Source of the DNA: Bacillota bacterium
Lineage (GTDB): Bacteria > Bacillota > Clostridia > Acetivibrionales > DTU013
DNA: 28,722 nt
Direction: 5' to 3'
Assembly (NCBI GenBank): GCA_023435925.1
Contig: JAEZLF010000012.1
Coordinates: 1-28,722 of the forward strand
Shown: positions 7,727-14,090 of the stretch, piece by piece
Layout: each line of letters begins with the position of its first letter
How positions within the stretch are numbered: the first letter of the stretch is position 1
The notes under the pieces: model-generated
Database searches by the model: none
What the model saw: the letters and a program-made list of their open reading frames with translations, nothing else
Told to the model about the DNA's origin: nothing
Program-made: the position numbers and the translations under genes

Positions 7727-9817
7727 ATGTCTTTTTTACCGATCACAAGAAGTGATATGGAAGCCCGAGGATGGGATAGTCTGGACTTCCTTTATATAAG
7801 CGGCGATGCCTATGTGGATCATCCAAGCTTCGGACATGCGATTATCACAAGAGTACTTGAAAGTGAAGGTTATCGTGTCGGAATCATCCCACAGCCCAAT
7901 TGGAAAGACTGTACTGACTTTATGAGGTTAGGACGTCCTAAATACGCTGTTCTGATTTCATCGGGCGTTATCGACTCCATGGTGAATCATTATACAGCAA
8001 GCAAGAAGCCAAGGAGCGATGACAGTTACTCTCCCGGCGGTAAAGCGGGCTTCAGGCCTGATCGGGCTGTGATTGTCTATGCCAACAGGGTCAGGGAAGC
8101 GTTCAAAGGAATCCCGATCATTATCGGTGGACTGGAAGCCAGCCTGCGAAGATTTGCCCATTATGACTACTGGGACAACCGGGTGAGGCACTCCATACTG
8201 CATGACAGTAATGCTGATTTGCTCATTTATGGCATGGGTGAAAAACCAATTCTGGAGATCGCCTCGGGATTGGCAAAGGGATTAAGCATTGAACAGCTTC
8301 ATCATATCAGAGGGACTGCATATCTTGCCGATCCGTCCGAGTTTCTGGAGCCTTCAGGTCAATTAAAAGAGTCAAAGGACAAGGATTCTGTTTTGTTGAT
8401 ACCTTCTTACGAAGATGTGTCAAAGAGCAAGAAAGAGTATGCCAAAGCATTTATGGTGCAATACAATGAACAGGATGCATTGAATGGACGTACTATTATA
8501 CAGCCCCATGGAGCTAAATATGTCGTACAGAACCCTCCTGTTCTTCCGATGACATCAAAGGAACTGGACAAGATATATGCGTTGCCGTATGAAAGGACCT
8601 ATCATCCGTATTACGAAGCTGCTGGCGGCATACCGGCTATTAATGAGGTTGAATTCAGCATTACCAGCCACAGGGGCTGTTATGGGGGCTGTTCATTTTG
8701 TGCATTAAATTTTCATCAGGGAAGAGTGATTCAAAAGCGCAGCCAGGCATCTATTCTCAACGAAGCAAAGAAGTTGACCTGGCAGCCTGGTTTTAAGGGT
8801 TATATCCATGACATAGGCGGACCGACGGCCAATTTCAGAAGTGAAGCATGTGACAGACAGAAGGTTCATGGAACCTGTAAGGGCAGGCAATGTCTATACC
8901 CCCAGCCATGCAGGAATCTAAAGGTGGACCACAGTGAATATCTGGAGCTTTTAAGAAAACTCAGGCAGATACCTGATGTGAAGAAGGTTTTTATCCGTTC
9001 CGGAATCCGCTTTGATTATCTGATGCTGGACAAGAATGACACCTTTTTCTGGGAATTGTGCGAGCATCATATCAGCGGGCAGCTAAAGGTAGCACCGGAA
9101 CATGTGGTTGACCGGGTTCTTGAGAAGATGGGCAAGCCCGGGAAAAGAGTGTACGATGCTTTCGTTGAAAAATTCTATGAGATCAATAAAAAAATAGGGA
9201 AAGAGCAGTACCTGGTCCCATATTTGATATCCAGCCATCCCGGAAGTGATCTGAACGCAGCGATTGAACTTGCACTGTATTTGAAAAAAAACGGATATAG
9301 TCCCGAACAGGTTCAGGATTTTTATCCGACACCCGGCACTCTTTCGACCTGCATGTTTTATACCTCACTGGATCCGAGGACAATGAAAAGCGTTTATGTG
9401 CCGTCCTCTCCAAAGGAAAAGGCGATGCAAAGGGCTTTGCTGCAATTCAGGAGAAAAGAGAATCAATCTCTTGTGCGAGAAGCTTTACGTAAGGCCGGCA
9501 GGGAAGATCTCATTGGCTTTGGAAAGGATTGTCTGGTGTGGCCGGAGAACCACAGAGCAGGAGCAGACAGAGGGAAAGCAGGCAGAGCGGGGACAAACAC
9601 AGAAAAGGCAGGCAGAGCAGGGGCAGACAGAGGGAAAGCAGGCAGAGCAGGAGCAAGCAGGGCAGGGCCGGACAGATCAAAGGCAAACAGAGCAGTAGCA
9701 GGTAAAAAGAAAGCAGATACCGGTAGAAGCGGGAGAGCAGCTGCAGAAAAGAGAAGGCCAGATCAGAACAGAAGCAGAAAGTCTGCAAAGGGCGGGGTTA
9801 ATGGGCGCAGGAGCTGA
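7727..9817 (+). CDS. YgiQ/UPF0313-family radical SAM protein with a repeat-built basic tail
   Basis: 696 residues. The N terminus (FLPITRSDMEARGWDSLDFL) and the overall layout are those of the YgiQ (UPF0313) family. The radical-SAM cluster motif CxxxCxxC is present as CYGGCSFC near residues 318-325 and should bind a [4Fe-4S] cluster that cleaves S-adenosylmethionine. Further cysteines in GTCKGRQCLYPQPC (near 385-395) are typical of the family. The substrate is not established. The conserved body ends near residue 606 (CLVWPEN). After it comes a tail of about 90 residues rich in Arg, Lys, Gly and Ala, in part coded by 30-bp tandem repeats; its charge suggests RNA or polyanion contact, but this is inference. 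ATG at 7727 follows GGAGAA by 8 bases. No terminator is evident directly after it. Confidence 0.92.
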   Translation: MSFLPITRSDMEARGWDSLDFLYISGDAYVDHPSFGHAIITRVLESEGYRVGIIPQPNWKDCTDFMRLGRPKYAVLISSGVIDSMVNHYTASKKPRSDDSYSPGGKAGFRPDRAVIVYANRVREAFKGIPIIIGGLEASLRRFAHYDYWDNRVRHSILHDSNADLLIYGMGEKPILEIASGLAKGLSIEQLHHIRGTAYLADPSEFLEPSGQLKESKDKDSVLLIPSYEDVSKSKKEYAKAFMVQYNEQDALNGRTIIQPHGAKYVVQNPPVLPMTSKELDKIYALPYERTYHPYYEAAGGIPAINEVEFSITSHRGCYGGCSFCALNFHQGRVIQKRSQASILNEAKKLTWQPGFKGYIHDIGGPTANFRSEACDRQKVHGTCKGRQCLYPQPCRNLKVDHSEYLELLRKLRQIPDVKKVFIRSGIRFDYLMLDKNDTFFWELCEHHISGQLKVAPEHVVDRVLEKMGKPGKRVYDAFVEKFYEINKKIGKEQYLVPYLISSHPGSDLNAAIELALYLKKNGYSPEQVQDFYPTPGTLSTCMFYTSLDPRTMKSVYVPSSPKEKAMQRALLQFRRKENQSLVREALRKAGREDLIGFGKDCLVWPENHRAGADRGKAGRAGTNTEKAGRAGADRGKAGRAGASRAGPDRSKANRAVAGKKKADTGRSGRAAAEKRRPDQNRSRKSAKGGVNGRRS
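9556..9660 (+). repeat. 30-bp in-frame tandem repeat in the tail of the YgiQ-family gene
   Basis: Units at 9556-9585, 9586-9615 and 9616-9645, with a partial fourth after it. Units 1 and 3 are almost identical; unit 2 is more diverged. Thirty bases keep the frame, each unit coding about RAGADRGKAG. The composition (nearly no T) differs sharply from the conserved part of the gene, which suggests late expansion by slippage or unequal exchange. Confidence 0.85.
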
Positions 9818-9978
9818 ATAAAATGAGGCGGCAGATATGCTCACCACCTGCAAACCAAAACTGTACCCGCCATCAAGGCTTTTTGCTTTAGTAAAAGAGC
9901 CTATAGAGGTAGAGGGCATCTTAACCTCGTTATAATGCGATTGTGTCGGTATCCTTATGTCTGGAAGTTTTGTTTTTC

Positions 9979-10007
9979 TTGACATAAAAAATAAAAAAGT
10001 TTACAAT
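9979..10007 (+). promoter_or_regulatory. Sigma-A promoter P1 of rny
   Basis: Consensus -35 TTGACA at 9979-9984, 17-base spacer, and -10 TACAAT at 10002-10007. The spacer is almost pure A. Transcription should begin near 10013-10015, leaving a leader of about 145 bases before rny. Confidence 0.85.
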
Positions 10008-10027
10008 TAGTCTGTGATTCGTATAAT
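10000..10027 (+). promoter_or_regulatory. Second, overlapping sigma-A promoter P2 of rny
   Basis: TTTACA at 10000-10005, 16-base spacer, and consensus TATAAT at 10022-10027. Its -35 overlaps the -10 of P1, so the two cannot be occupied at once. Start expected near 10033-10035. Confidence 0.55.
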
Positions 10028-10081
10028 AAACGGGTGGTTCAGGCCATCTGTACATTATCAATAACCGGCTTAACCGGGCTC

Positions 10082-10127
10082 GGTCATTGGCCAAAGCCAA
10101 CTGGTCGCCCATATAGCCGGTATGACC
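10082..10127 (+). ncRNA. Candidate three-way-junction leader RNA of rny
   Basis: Three helices tile the segment with no unpaired base at the junction. P1 pairs GGTCAT 10082-10087 with ATGACC 10122-10127. P2 pairs TGGC 10088-10091 with GCCA 10096-10099 around a CAAA loop. P3 pairs ACTGG 10100-10104 with CCGGT 10117-10121 (one G-U) around a 12-base loop. GGCCA at 10042-10046 could instead pair with TGGCC at 10088-10092 and break P2, a possible alternative fold. It ends 17 bases before the AGGAGG site. I do not recognise it as a known riboswitch; function is unproven. Confidence 0.45.
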
Positions 10128-10158
10128 ATTGAAAACTGAATACGAGGAGGTGTGTGTT

Positions 10159-11718
10159 ATTTTAGAAGGGGCTATTGGATTATTGATTGGCCTTGTAATT
10201 GGAGCAGTAATTGCTTCATTTATATCGTTCCGTAAAGGATATAACCGCAGAAAAGATGATGCAGAAGCTGAAATCGGCAGTGCAGAGCAGGAAGCGAAAA
10301 AGATCGTAAATGATGCTTTGAAGGCAGCCGAAAGTAAAAAAAGAGAAGCTCTCCTTGAAGCCAAGGAAGAGATTCACAGAAGCAGAATTGAACTGGACAG
10401 GGAGATCAAAGAACGCAGGAACGAGATTCAAAGGCAGGAAAGAAGACTGGTTCAGAAAGAGGAAACTCTCGACAAAAAAGTTGAATCTCTGGAACAGAAA
10501 GAAGAAACACTGAGTAAGAAGATGAAGGAAGTACAGGCAAGTCAGGAAAAGATTGCAGAGCTCCAGAAAAAACAGCTTGAAGAATTGGAAAGAATATCAG
10601 GTTTGTCGATTGAGGATGCAAAGCAATATCTCATCAGAAATGTTGAGGATGAGGTTAAGCACGAACTCGCAATACTCGTTAAGGATCTTGAAGCGAAAGC
10701 CAAGGAGGAAGCTGACAGGAAAGCCAGAGACATCGTAGCAACTGCGATACAGAAATGTGCCGCTGACCATGTATCTGAGTCTACCGTATCGGTTGTACCA
10801 CTGCCAAATGATGAAATGAAGGGTCGTATTATCGGCCGTGAAGGCAGAAACATCAGAACTCTCGAAACATTGACGGGAATAGATCTGATCATTGATGATA
10901 CACCTGAAGCTGTAATACTTTCAGGATTTGATCCCATCAGAAGGGAAGTAGCAAGAATAACACTTGAAAAGCTGATTATTGACGGCAGAATTCATCCGGC
11001 AAGAATCGAAGAAATGGTTGAGAAGGCAAAGAAGGAAGTAGAGAATACTATTCGCCAGGAAGGCGACCGCGCCACCTTTGAGACTGGAGTTCATGGCCTG
11101 CATCCTGAGATCATCAGGCTTCTCGGAAAACTGAGATTCAGGACCAGTTACGGACAAAATGTACTTAACCATTCCATTGAGGTTTCGACACTTGCTGGAA
11201 TAATGGCAGCAGAGCTGGGTGCAGATGTTGTACTCGCAAAGAGGGCAGGTTTACTGCATGATATAGGCAAAGCTGTTGATCATGAAATTGAAGGCTCCCA
11301 TGTCACCATAGGCGGTGACATTGCAAAGAAATACAGAGAAGGAAATGATGTAATCAATTCGATTATGTCGCATCACGGGGACATAGAGCCCACTTCACTG
11401 ATTGCAGTACTGGTACAGGCGGCGGATTCCATATCGGCTGCAAGACCGGGGGCCAGAAGAGAAACCCTTGAATCGTATATTAAGAGAATTGAAAAGCTTG
11501 AAGAGATAGCAAATTCCTTCCCCGGTGTTGAAAAGTGCTATGCGATACAGGCGGGCAGGGAAATAAGGATAATAGTCAAGCCAGAAGATGTTTCTGACGA
11601 TGAAATGGTATTGAAAGCCCGTGAAATTGTTAAAAAGATTGAAAGTGAACTTGAATATCCCGGTCAGATTAAGGTTAATGTAATACGAGAAACAAGATCC
11701 ATTGAATATGCAAAATAA
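10159..11718 (+). CDS. rny: Ribonuclease Y
   Basis: Membrane-bound endoribonuclease that starts mRNA decay in many Gram-positive bacteria. Domains: an N-terminal membrane helix (GAIGLLIGLVIGAVIASFI), a long charged coiled coil to about residue 200, a KH RNA-binding domain near 210-275 (MKGRIIGREGRNIRTLE), and an HD domain with NVLNHSIEVSTLAG and the metal-binding pair in LLHDIGKA near 365. The start is unusual. The frame is open from a TTG at 10129, but that has no ribosome site. The perfect AGGAGGTG at 10145-10152 is placed for ATT at 10159, giving 519 residues, close to the 520 of the B. subtilis enzyme. GTG at 10150 overlaps the ribosome site. A canonical-start annotation would give 10129-11718. 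ymdB follows, beyond a strong terminator. Confidence 0.95.
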   Translation: MLEGAIGLLIGLVIGAVIASFISFRKGYNRRKDDAEAEIGSAEQEAKKIVNDALKAAESKKREALLEAKEEIHRSRIELDREIKERRNEIQRQERRLVQKEETLDKKVESLEQKEETLSKKMKEVQASQEKIAELQKKQLEELERISGLSIEDAKQYLIRNVEDEVKHELAILVKDLEAKAKEEADRKARDIVATAIQKCAADHVSESTVSVVPLPNDEMKGRIIGREGRNIRTLETLTGIDLIIDDTPEAVILSGFDPIRREVARITLEKLIIDGRIHPARIEEMVEKAKKEVENTIRQEGDRATFETGVHGLHPEIIRLLGKLRFRTSYGQNVLNHSIEVSTLAGIMAAELGADVVLAKRAGLLHDIGKAVDHEIEGSHVTIGGDIAKKYREGNDVINSIMSHHGDIEPTSLIAVLVQAADSISAARPGARRETLESYIKRIEKLEEIANSFPGVEKCYAIQAGREIRIIVKPEDVSDDEMVLKAREIVKKIESELEYPGQIKVNVIRETRSIEYAK

Positions 11719-11725
11719 CAAAAAG

Positions 11726-11752
11726 AAGGGGCCAACAGGCCCCTTGTTTTTT
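11726..11752 (+). terminator. Intrinsic terminator after rny
   Basis: A perfect 8-bp stem, AAGGGGCC 11726-11733 with GGCCCCTT 11738-11745, loop AACA, then G and a run of six T (11747-11752). It lies eight bases after the rny stop and should separate rny from ymdB unless read through. Confidence 0.95.
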
Positions 11753-11802
11753 ACGTAAGTCCATAAAATTATACTACCATTTGTTTAAACGGAGGAAAGA
11801 GC

Positions 11803-12579
11803 TTGAAGGTTTTGTTTATAGGTGATATTGTTGGAAATCCGGGCAGGAAGGCAGTAAAAGAGATGATTACGGATATCCGCAGAGAAATGCCCTTTGATTA
11901 TTGTGTTGCAAACGGTGAAAATTCAGCAGGTGGCACAGGTATTACATACGTTGTCGCACAGGAGCTGTATAAATGTGGTATTGATGCTTTAACCATGGGA
12001 AATCATACATGGTCGAAAAAGGAGGTCACAAATTTTATTGATTCAGATTCTCACATTGCACGACCGGCCAATTATCCGTCGGAGCTGCCAGGAAAAGGAT
12101 CTGTGATCATTGATGGAAAGCTGGGGGTTGTCAACTTGCTGGGGAGAGTTTATATGGATTATGTAGACTGTCCTTTTAAGGCTCTTGACAGGGAACTGGA
12201 ATATCTAAAAAGCAAGGTGAAGGTAATCCTTGTAGATATGCATGGGGAAGCGACTTCAGAAAAGTGTGCAATGGCATGGTATGCAGACGGAAGAGTCAGC
12301 TGTGTACTTGGTACGCATACCCATGTTCAGACAGCGGACGAAAGAATACTTCCATTCGGAACCGCATTTATTTCCGATGTTGGCATGACAGGACCCTATG
12401 AAGGAATACTGGGTGTGGACAGGGAAATTATTCTGAAAAAGTTCCTATCCTATATGCCGGTGAGATTTGAATTAGCGAAAGGCAGTGTGCAATTTAATGC
12501 TGTGCACTTGGAAATGGATGATAAGACCGGGAAAACAATTAGAATTCAACGAATTTCAAAGGTTTTCGATTTGTGCTGA
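11803..12579 (+). CDS. ymdB: YmdB-family metallophosphoesterase (cyclic nucleotide phosphodiesterase)
   Basis: 258 residues. The family is a binuclear metal phosphodiesterase acting on 2',3'- and 3',5'-cyclic nucleotides; in B. subtilis it affects biofilm and motility decisions. All metal and catalytic motifs are visible: Asp8 in FIGDIVG, Glu39-Asn40 in GENSAGG, Asn67-His68 in MGNHTW, His in VDMHGE, and the two histidines of GTHTHVQTAD. TTG at 11803 is chosen because GGAGG at 11792-11796 precedes it by 6 bases, and the protein opens with the family's KVLFIGDIVG. It follows rny as in Bacillus and many Clostridia, but the terminator between them implies separate or readthrough-dependent expression. 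No convincing promoter is seen in the 50-base gap. Confidence 0.95.
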   Translation: MKVLFIGDIVGNPGRKAVKEMITDIRREMPFDYCVANGENSAGGTGITYVVAQELYKCGIDALTMGNHTWSKKEVTNFIDSDSHIARPANYPSELPGKGSVIIDGKLGVVNLLGRVYMDYVDCPFKALDRELEYLKSKVKVILVDMHGEATSEKCAMAWYADGRVSCVLGTHTHVQTADERILPFGTAFISDVGMTGPYEGILGVDREIILKKFLSYMPVRFELAKGSVQFNAVHLEMDDKTGKTIRIQRISKVFDLC

Positions 12580-12592
12580 TCAGAATCTCATG

Positions 12593-12607
12593 ATGCTTCT
12601 AAAGCAT
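12593..12607 (+). terminator. Weak hairpin after ymdB
   Basis: ATGCTT 12593-12598 pairs with AAGCAT 12602-12607 around a CTA loop, 14 bases after the ymdB stop. There is no proper T-run behind it, so it is at best a weak terminator or an mRNA 3' end hairpin. Confidence 0.3.
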
Positions 12608-12651
12608 ATTCTAGACTTTCCTATCAAAAATACTAAAAATTAACTAAAAAA

Positions 12652-12680
12652 AAAGGAATTTGAATTTTCGTGTAGAATTA
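12652..12680 (+). promoter_or_regulatory. Sigma-H promoter of spoVS
   Basis: The sequence fits the sigma-H consensus RNAGGAWWW-N11-RNNGAATWW at every constrained position: AAAGGAATT at 12652-12660, 11-base spacer, GTAGAATTA at 12672-12680. It lies 42 bases upstream of the spoVS ATG. In B. subtilis spoVS is also transcribed by sigma-H, which supports the call. Confidence 0.85.
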
Positions 12681-12722
12681 ATTAACTTATATAACATTGT
12701 TTGTATTAGGGGGTAATAGAAT

Positions 12723-12986
12723 ATGGATGTTTTAAAAGTCTCAGCAAAATCCAATCCAAATTCCATAGCAGGAGCTTTGGCGGGTGTTATCAGAGAAAGA
12801 GGTGTAGCTGAAATGCAGTCTATAGGTGCCGGTGCACTGAATCAGGCTGTTAAGGCTGTAGCCATCGCCCGTGGATTTGTTGCTCCATCTGGTATTGAAC
12901 TTATTTGTATTCCTGCTTTCACCGACATTGTGATTGACGGTGAAGAAAGAACAGCGATAAAGCTTATCGTTGAACCCAGAAAATAG
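12723..12986 (+). CDS. spoVS: Stage V sporulation protein S
   Basis: 87 residues, the normal length, and highly typical sequence (VLKVSAKSNPNSIAGALAGV at the start, IGAGALNQAVKAVAIARGFV in the middle). SpoVS is a small Alba-like protein that influences septation and spore coat/cortex development; a nucleic-acid-binding role has been proposed for the fold. ATG at 12723 follows GGGGG at 12709-12713. It has its own sigma-H promoter and its own terminator, so it is a monocistronic unit. Confidence 0.97.
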   Translation: MDVLKVSAKSNPNSIAGALAGVIRERGVAEMQSIGAGALNQAVKAVAIARGFVAPSGIELICIPAFTDIVIDGEERTAIKLIVEPRK

Positions 12987-13019
12987 ACAACAATCCTATG
13001 AAGATGAATAAGCCAGTAT

Positions 13020-13042
13020 AAAAAGCACATTAGTGCTTTTTT
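13020..13042 (+). terminator. Intrinsic terminator after spoVS
   Basis: AAAAGCAC at 13021-13028 pairs with GTGCTTTT at 13033-13040 around ATTA, with two more T after it; the A-run before and T-run after would let it work on both strands. Confidence 0.85.
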
Positions 13043-13069
13043 GCTATTGATAATGAAATTTCAATTCGT

Positions 13070-13189
13070 CATCTTTCCTCTGTCCATAAGTTGCACAAAG
13101 TCCAGATTAAATGCTTATTTGCGGTGGTTTATCAGACGCAAATGAGAAAAAACTTTGTGCAACTTATATGTTATTGAGAAAGAAAGATG
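13070..13189. repeat. 120-bp interrupted inverted repeat upstream of pgeF
   Basis: Three nested pairs of arms share nearly one centre (about 13127-13130). Outer: CATCTTTC 13070-13077 with GAAAGATG 13182-13189. Middle: ATAAGTTGCACAAAGT 13086-13101 with its perfect 16-base complement at 13152-13167. Inner: ATTTGCG 13117-13123 with CGCAAAT 13137-13143. It codes for nothing and lies beyond the spoVS terminator. It could be a miniature inverted-repeat element, an extended RNA hairpin, or operator DNA. No target-site duplication is evident at the ends. Confidence 0.8.
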
Positions 13190-13202
13190 GTTATGATACT
13201 AT
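13174..13202 (+). promoter_or_regulatory. Probable sigma-A promoter of pgeF
   Basis: TTGAGA at 13174-13179, 17-base spacer, TACTAT at 13197-13202, 33 bases before the pgeF start. It overlaps the right end of the inverted repeat, so a protein bound there or a cruciform would affect it. Confidence 0.5.
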
Positions 13203-13235
13203 AAAAATGTTAGCGTTACTTGGAGGATAGCATTA

Positions 13236-14081
13236 TTGAAAACCATCGAAAAAATCGGAAATGAAACACTGCTGGTCACACAGGGCAGTGTAAAATATAT
13301 CGAATTTGAATGCCTGAATGAGTATAAAGCTTCTCTGACTCATTGTATGAGTACAAGGATCGGCGGTGTCAGCCGTGGTGAATGCAGCACGCTGAATTTT
13401 GGATTCAACAGAAACGACAGCAGGGAGAATGTTATAAAAAATTATCAATTACTGTGCAATGCATTGAAAATTGACACAGACAGTCTAGTTCTGACAAATC
13501 AGGTGCATGACTCGGTGATCCGGCTTGTTAACAGTACAGACAAAGGAAAAGGCTTTTCAAGGGGCAGCGATATAAAGGGAGTGGATGGGCTGCTTACCGT
13601 CACACCAGGTGTAACGCTGGTAACCTTCTATGCTGATTGTGTACCGGTATTTTTGTATGAGCCGGTTATCAAAGCAGCTGCACTGGTCCATTCCGGCTGG
13701 AAGGGAACACTTAAAAGCATTGCTTCCGCAGCTGTAAAAAAGATGGCTGAATTACCCGGATTCCATGTCGCCAGACTTGTCGCTGCAATTGGTCCTTCGA
13801 TCGGAAGCTGCTGTTTTGAGGTGGGGGACGATGTTTACGGTTATTTCATGGATCAATTCAAGACACCCTCTTTTTATATTAAAGCAAACAACGGGAAATG
13901 GACAGTTGATCTGCAGGGAATCATAGAATCAGAGCTCATACGTGAAGGACTGGCAGAAGAGAACATACACAAAAGCGGTATCTGCACCAAATGCAGGAAG
14001 GATTTATTTTTCTCCTATCGAGGAGACGGGGGACGAACCGGAAGTCTCGCAGCATTTATGCAATTGAAGCAGATAGAGTAA
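13236..14081 (+). CDS. pgeF: Peptidoglycan editing factor PgeF (YfiH/YlmD, laccase-domain family)
   Basis: 281 residues. Cytoplasmic enzyme of the former DUF152 'multicopper polyphenol oxidase' family; E. coli PgeF removes wrongly incorporated L-serine from UDP-MurNAc peptides, and purine nucleoside activities are reported for homologues. The metal-binding set is complete: His91 in NQVHDS, Cys135 in FYADCVPV, His152 in VHSGWKG. Other family blocks are STRIGGVSRGE, IGPSIGSCCFEVG and FFSYRGDGGRTG. TTG at 13236 is used because GGAGG (13222-13226) is 9 bases upstream. The lipoprotein gene starts 9 bases after the stop, so the two are likely co-transcribed. Confidence 0.93.
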   Translation: MKTIEKIGNETLLVTQGSVKYIEFECLNEYKASLTHCMSTRIGGVSRGECSTLNFGFNRNDSRENVIKNYQLLCNALKIDTDSLVLTNQVHDSVIRLVNSTDKGKGFSRGSDIKGVDGLLTVTPGVTLVTFYADCVPVFLYEPVIKAAALVHSGWKGTLKSIASAAVKKMAELPGFHVARLVAAIGPSIGSCCFEVGDDVYGYFMDQFKTPSFYIKANNGKWTVDLQGIIESELIREGLAEENIHKSGICTKCRKDLFFSYRGDGGRTGSLAAFMQLKQIE

Positions 14082-14090
14082 GGAGTTTAT

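Larger units (their letters stand above)
9818..10158 (+). other. Intergenic region and leader upstream of rny
   Basis: No protein gene is supported here. The first half (9818-9978) has only weak inverted repeats, such as AGGCT/AGCCT around 9877-9902 without a following T-run, and GAGGT/ACCTC around 9905-9928; none is a convincing terminator. The second half holds two overlapping promoters and a transcribed leader of 125-145 bases with strong potential secondary structure, listed separately. Confidence 0.6.

Noticed and set aside
9396..9698. A separate Gln/Glu-rich protein in another frame over the YgiQ-family tail, and a Leu-rich one on the minus strand
   Set aside because: Both are frame shadows of the 30-bp repeats; they lack ribosome sites and overlap a conserved gene.
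9877..9902. Terminator after the YgiQ-family gene
   Set aside because: The AGGCT/AGCCT hairpin is interrupted and no T-run follows it on either side that would fit.
10082..10127. tRNA or tRNA-like gene in the rny leader
   Set aside because: There are only three short helices in 46 bases, with no TpsiC arm or acceptor of the right length.
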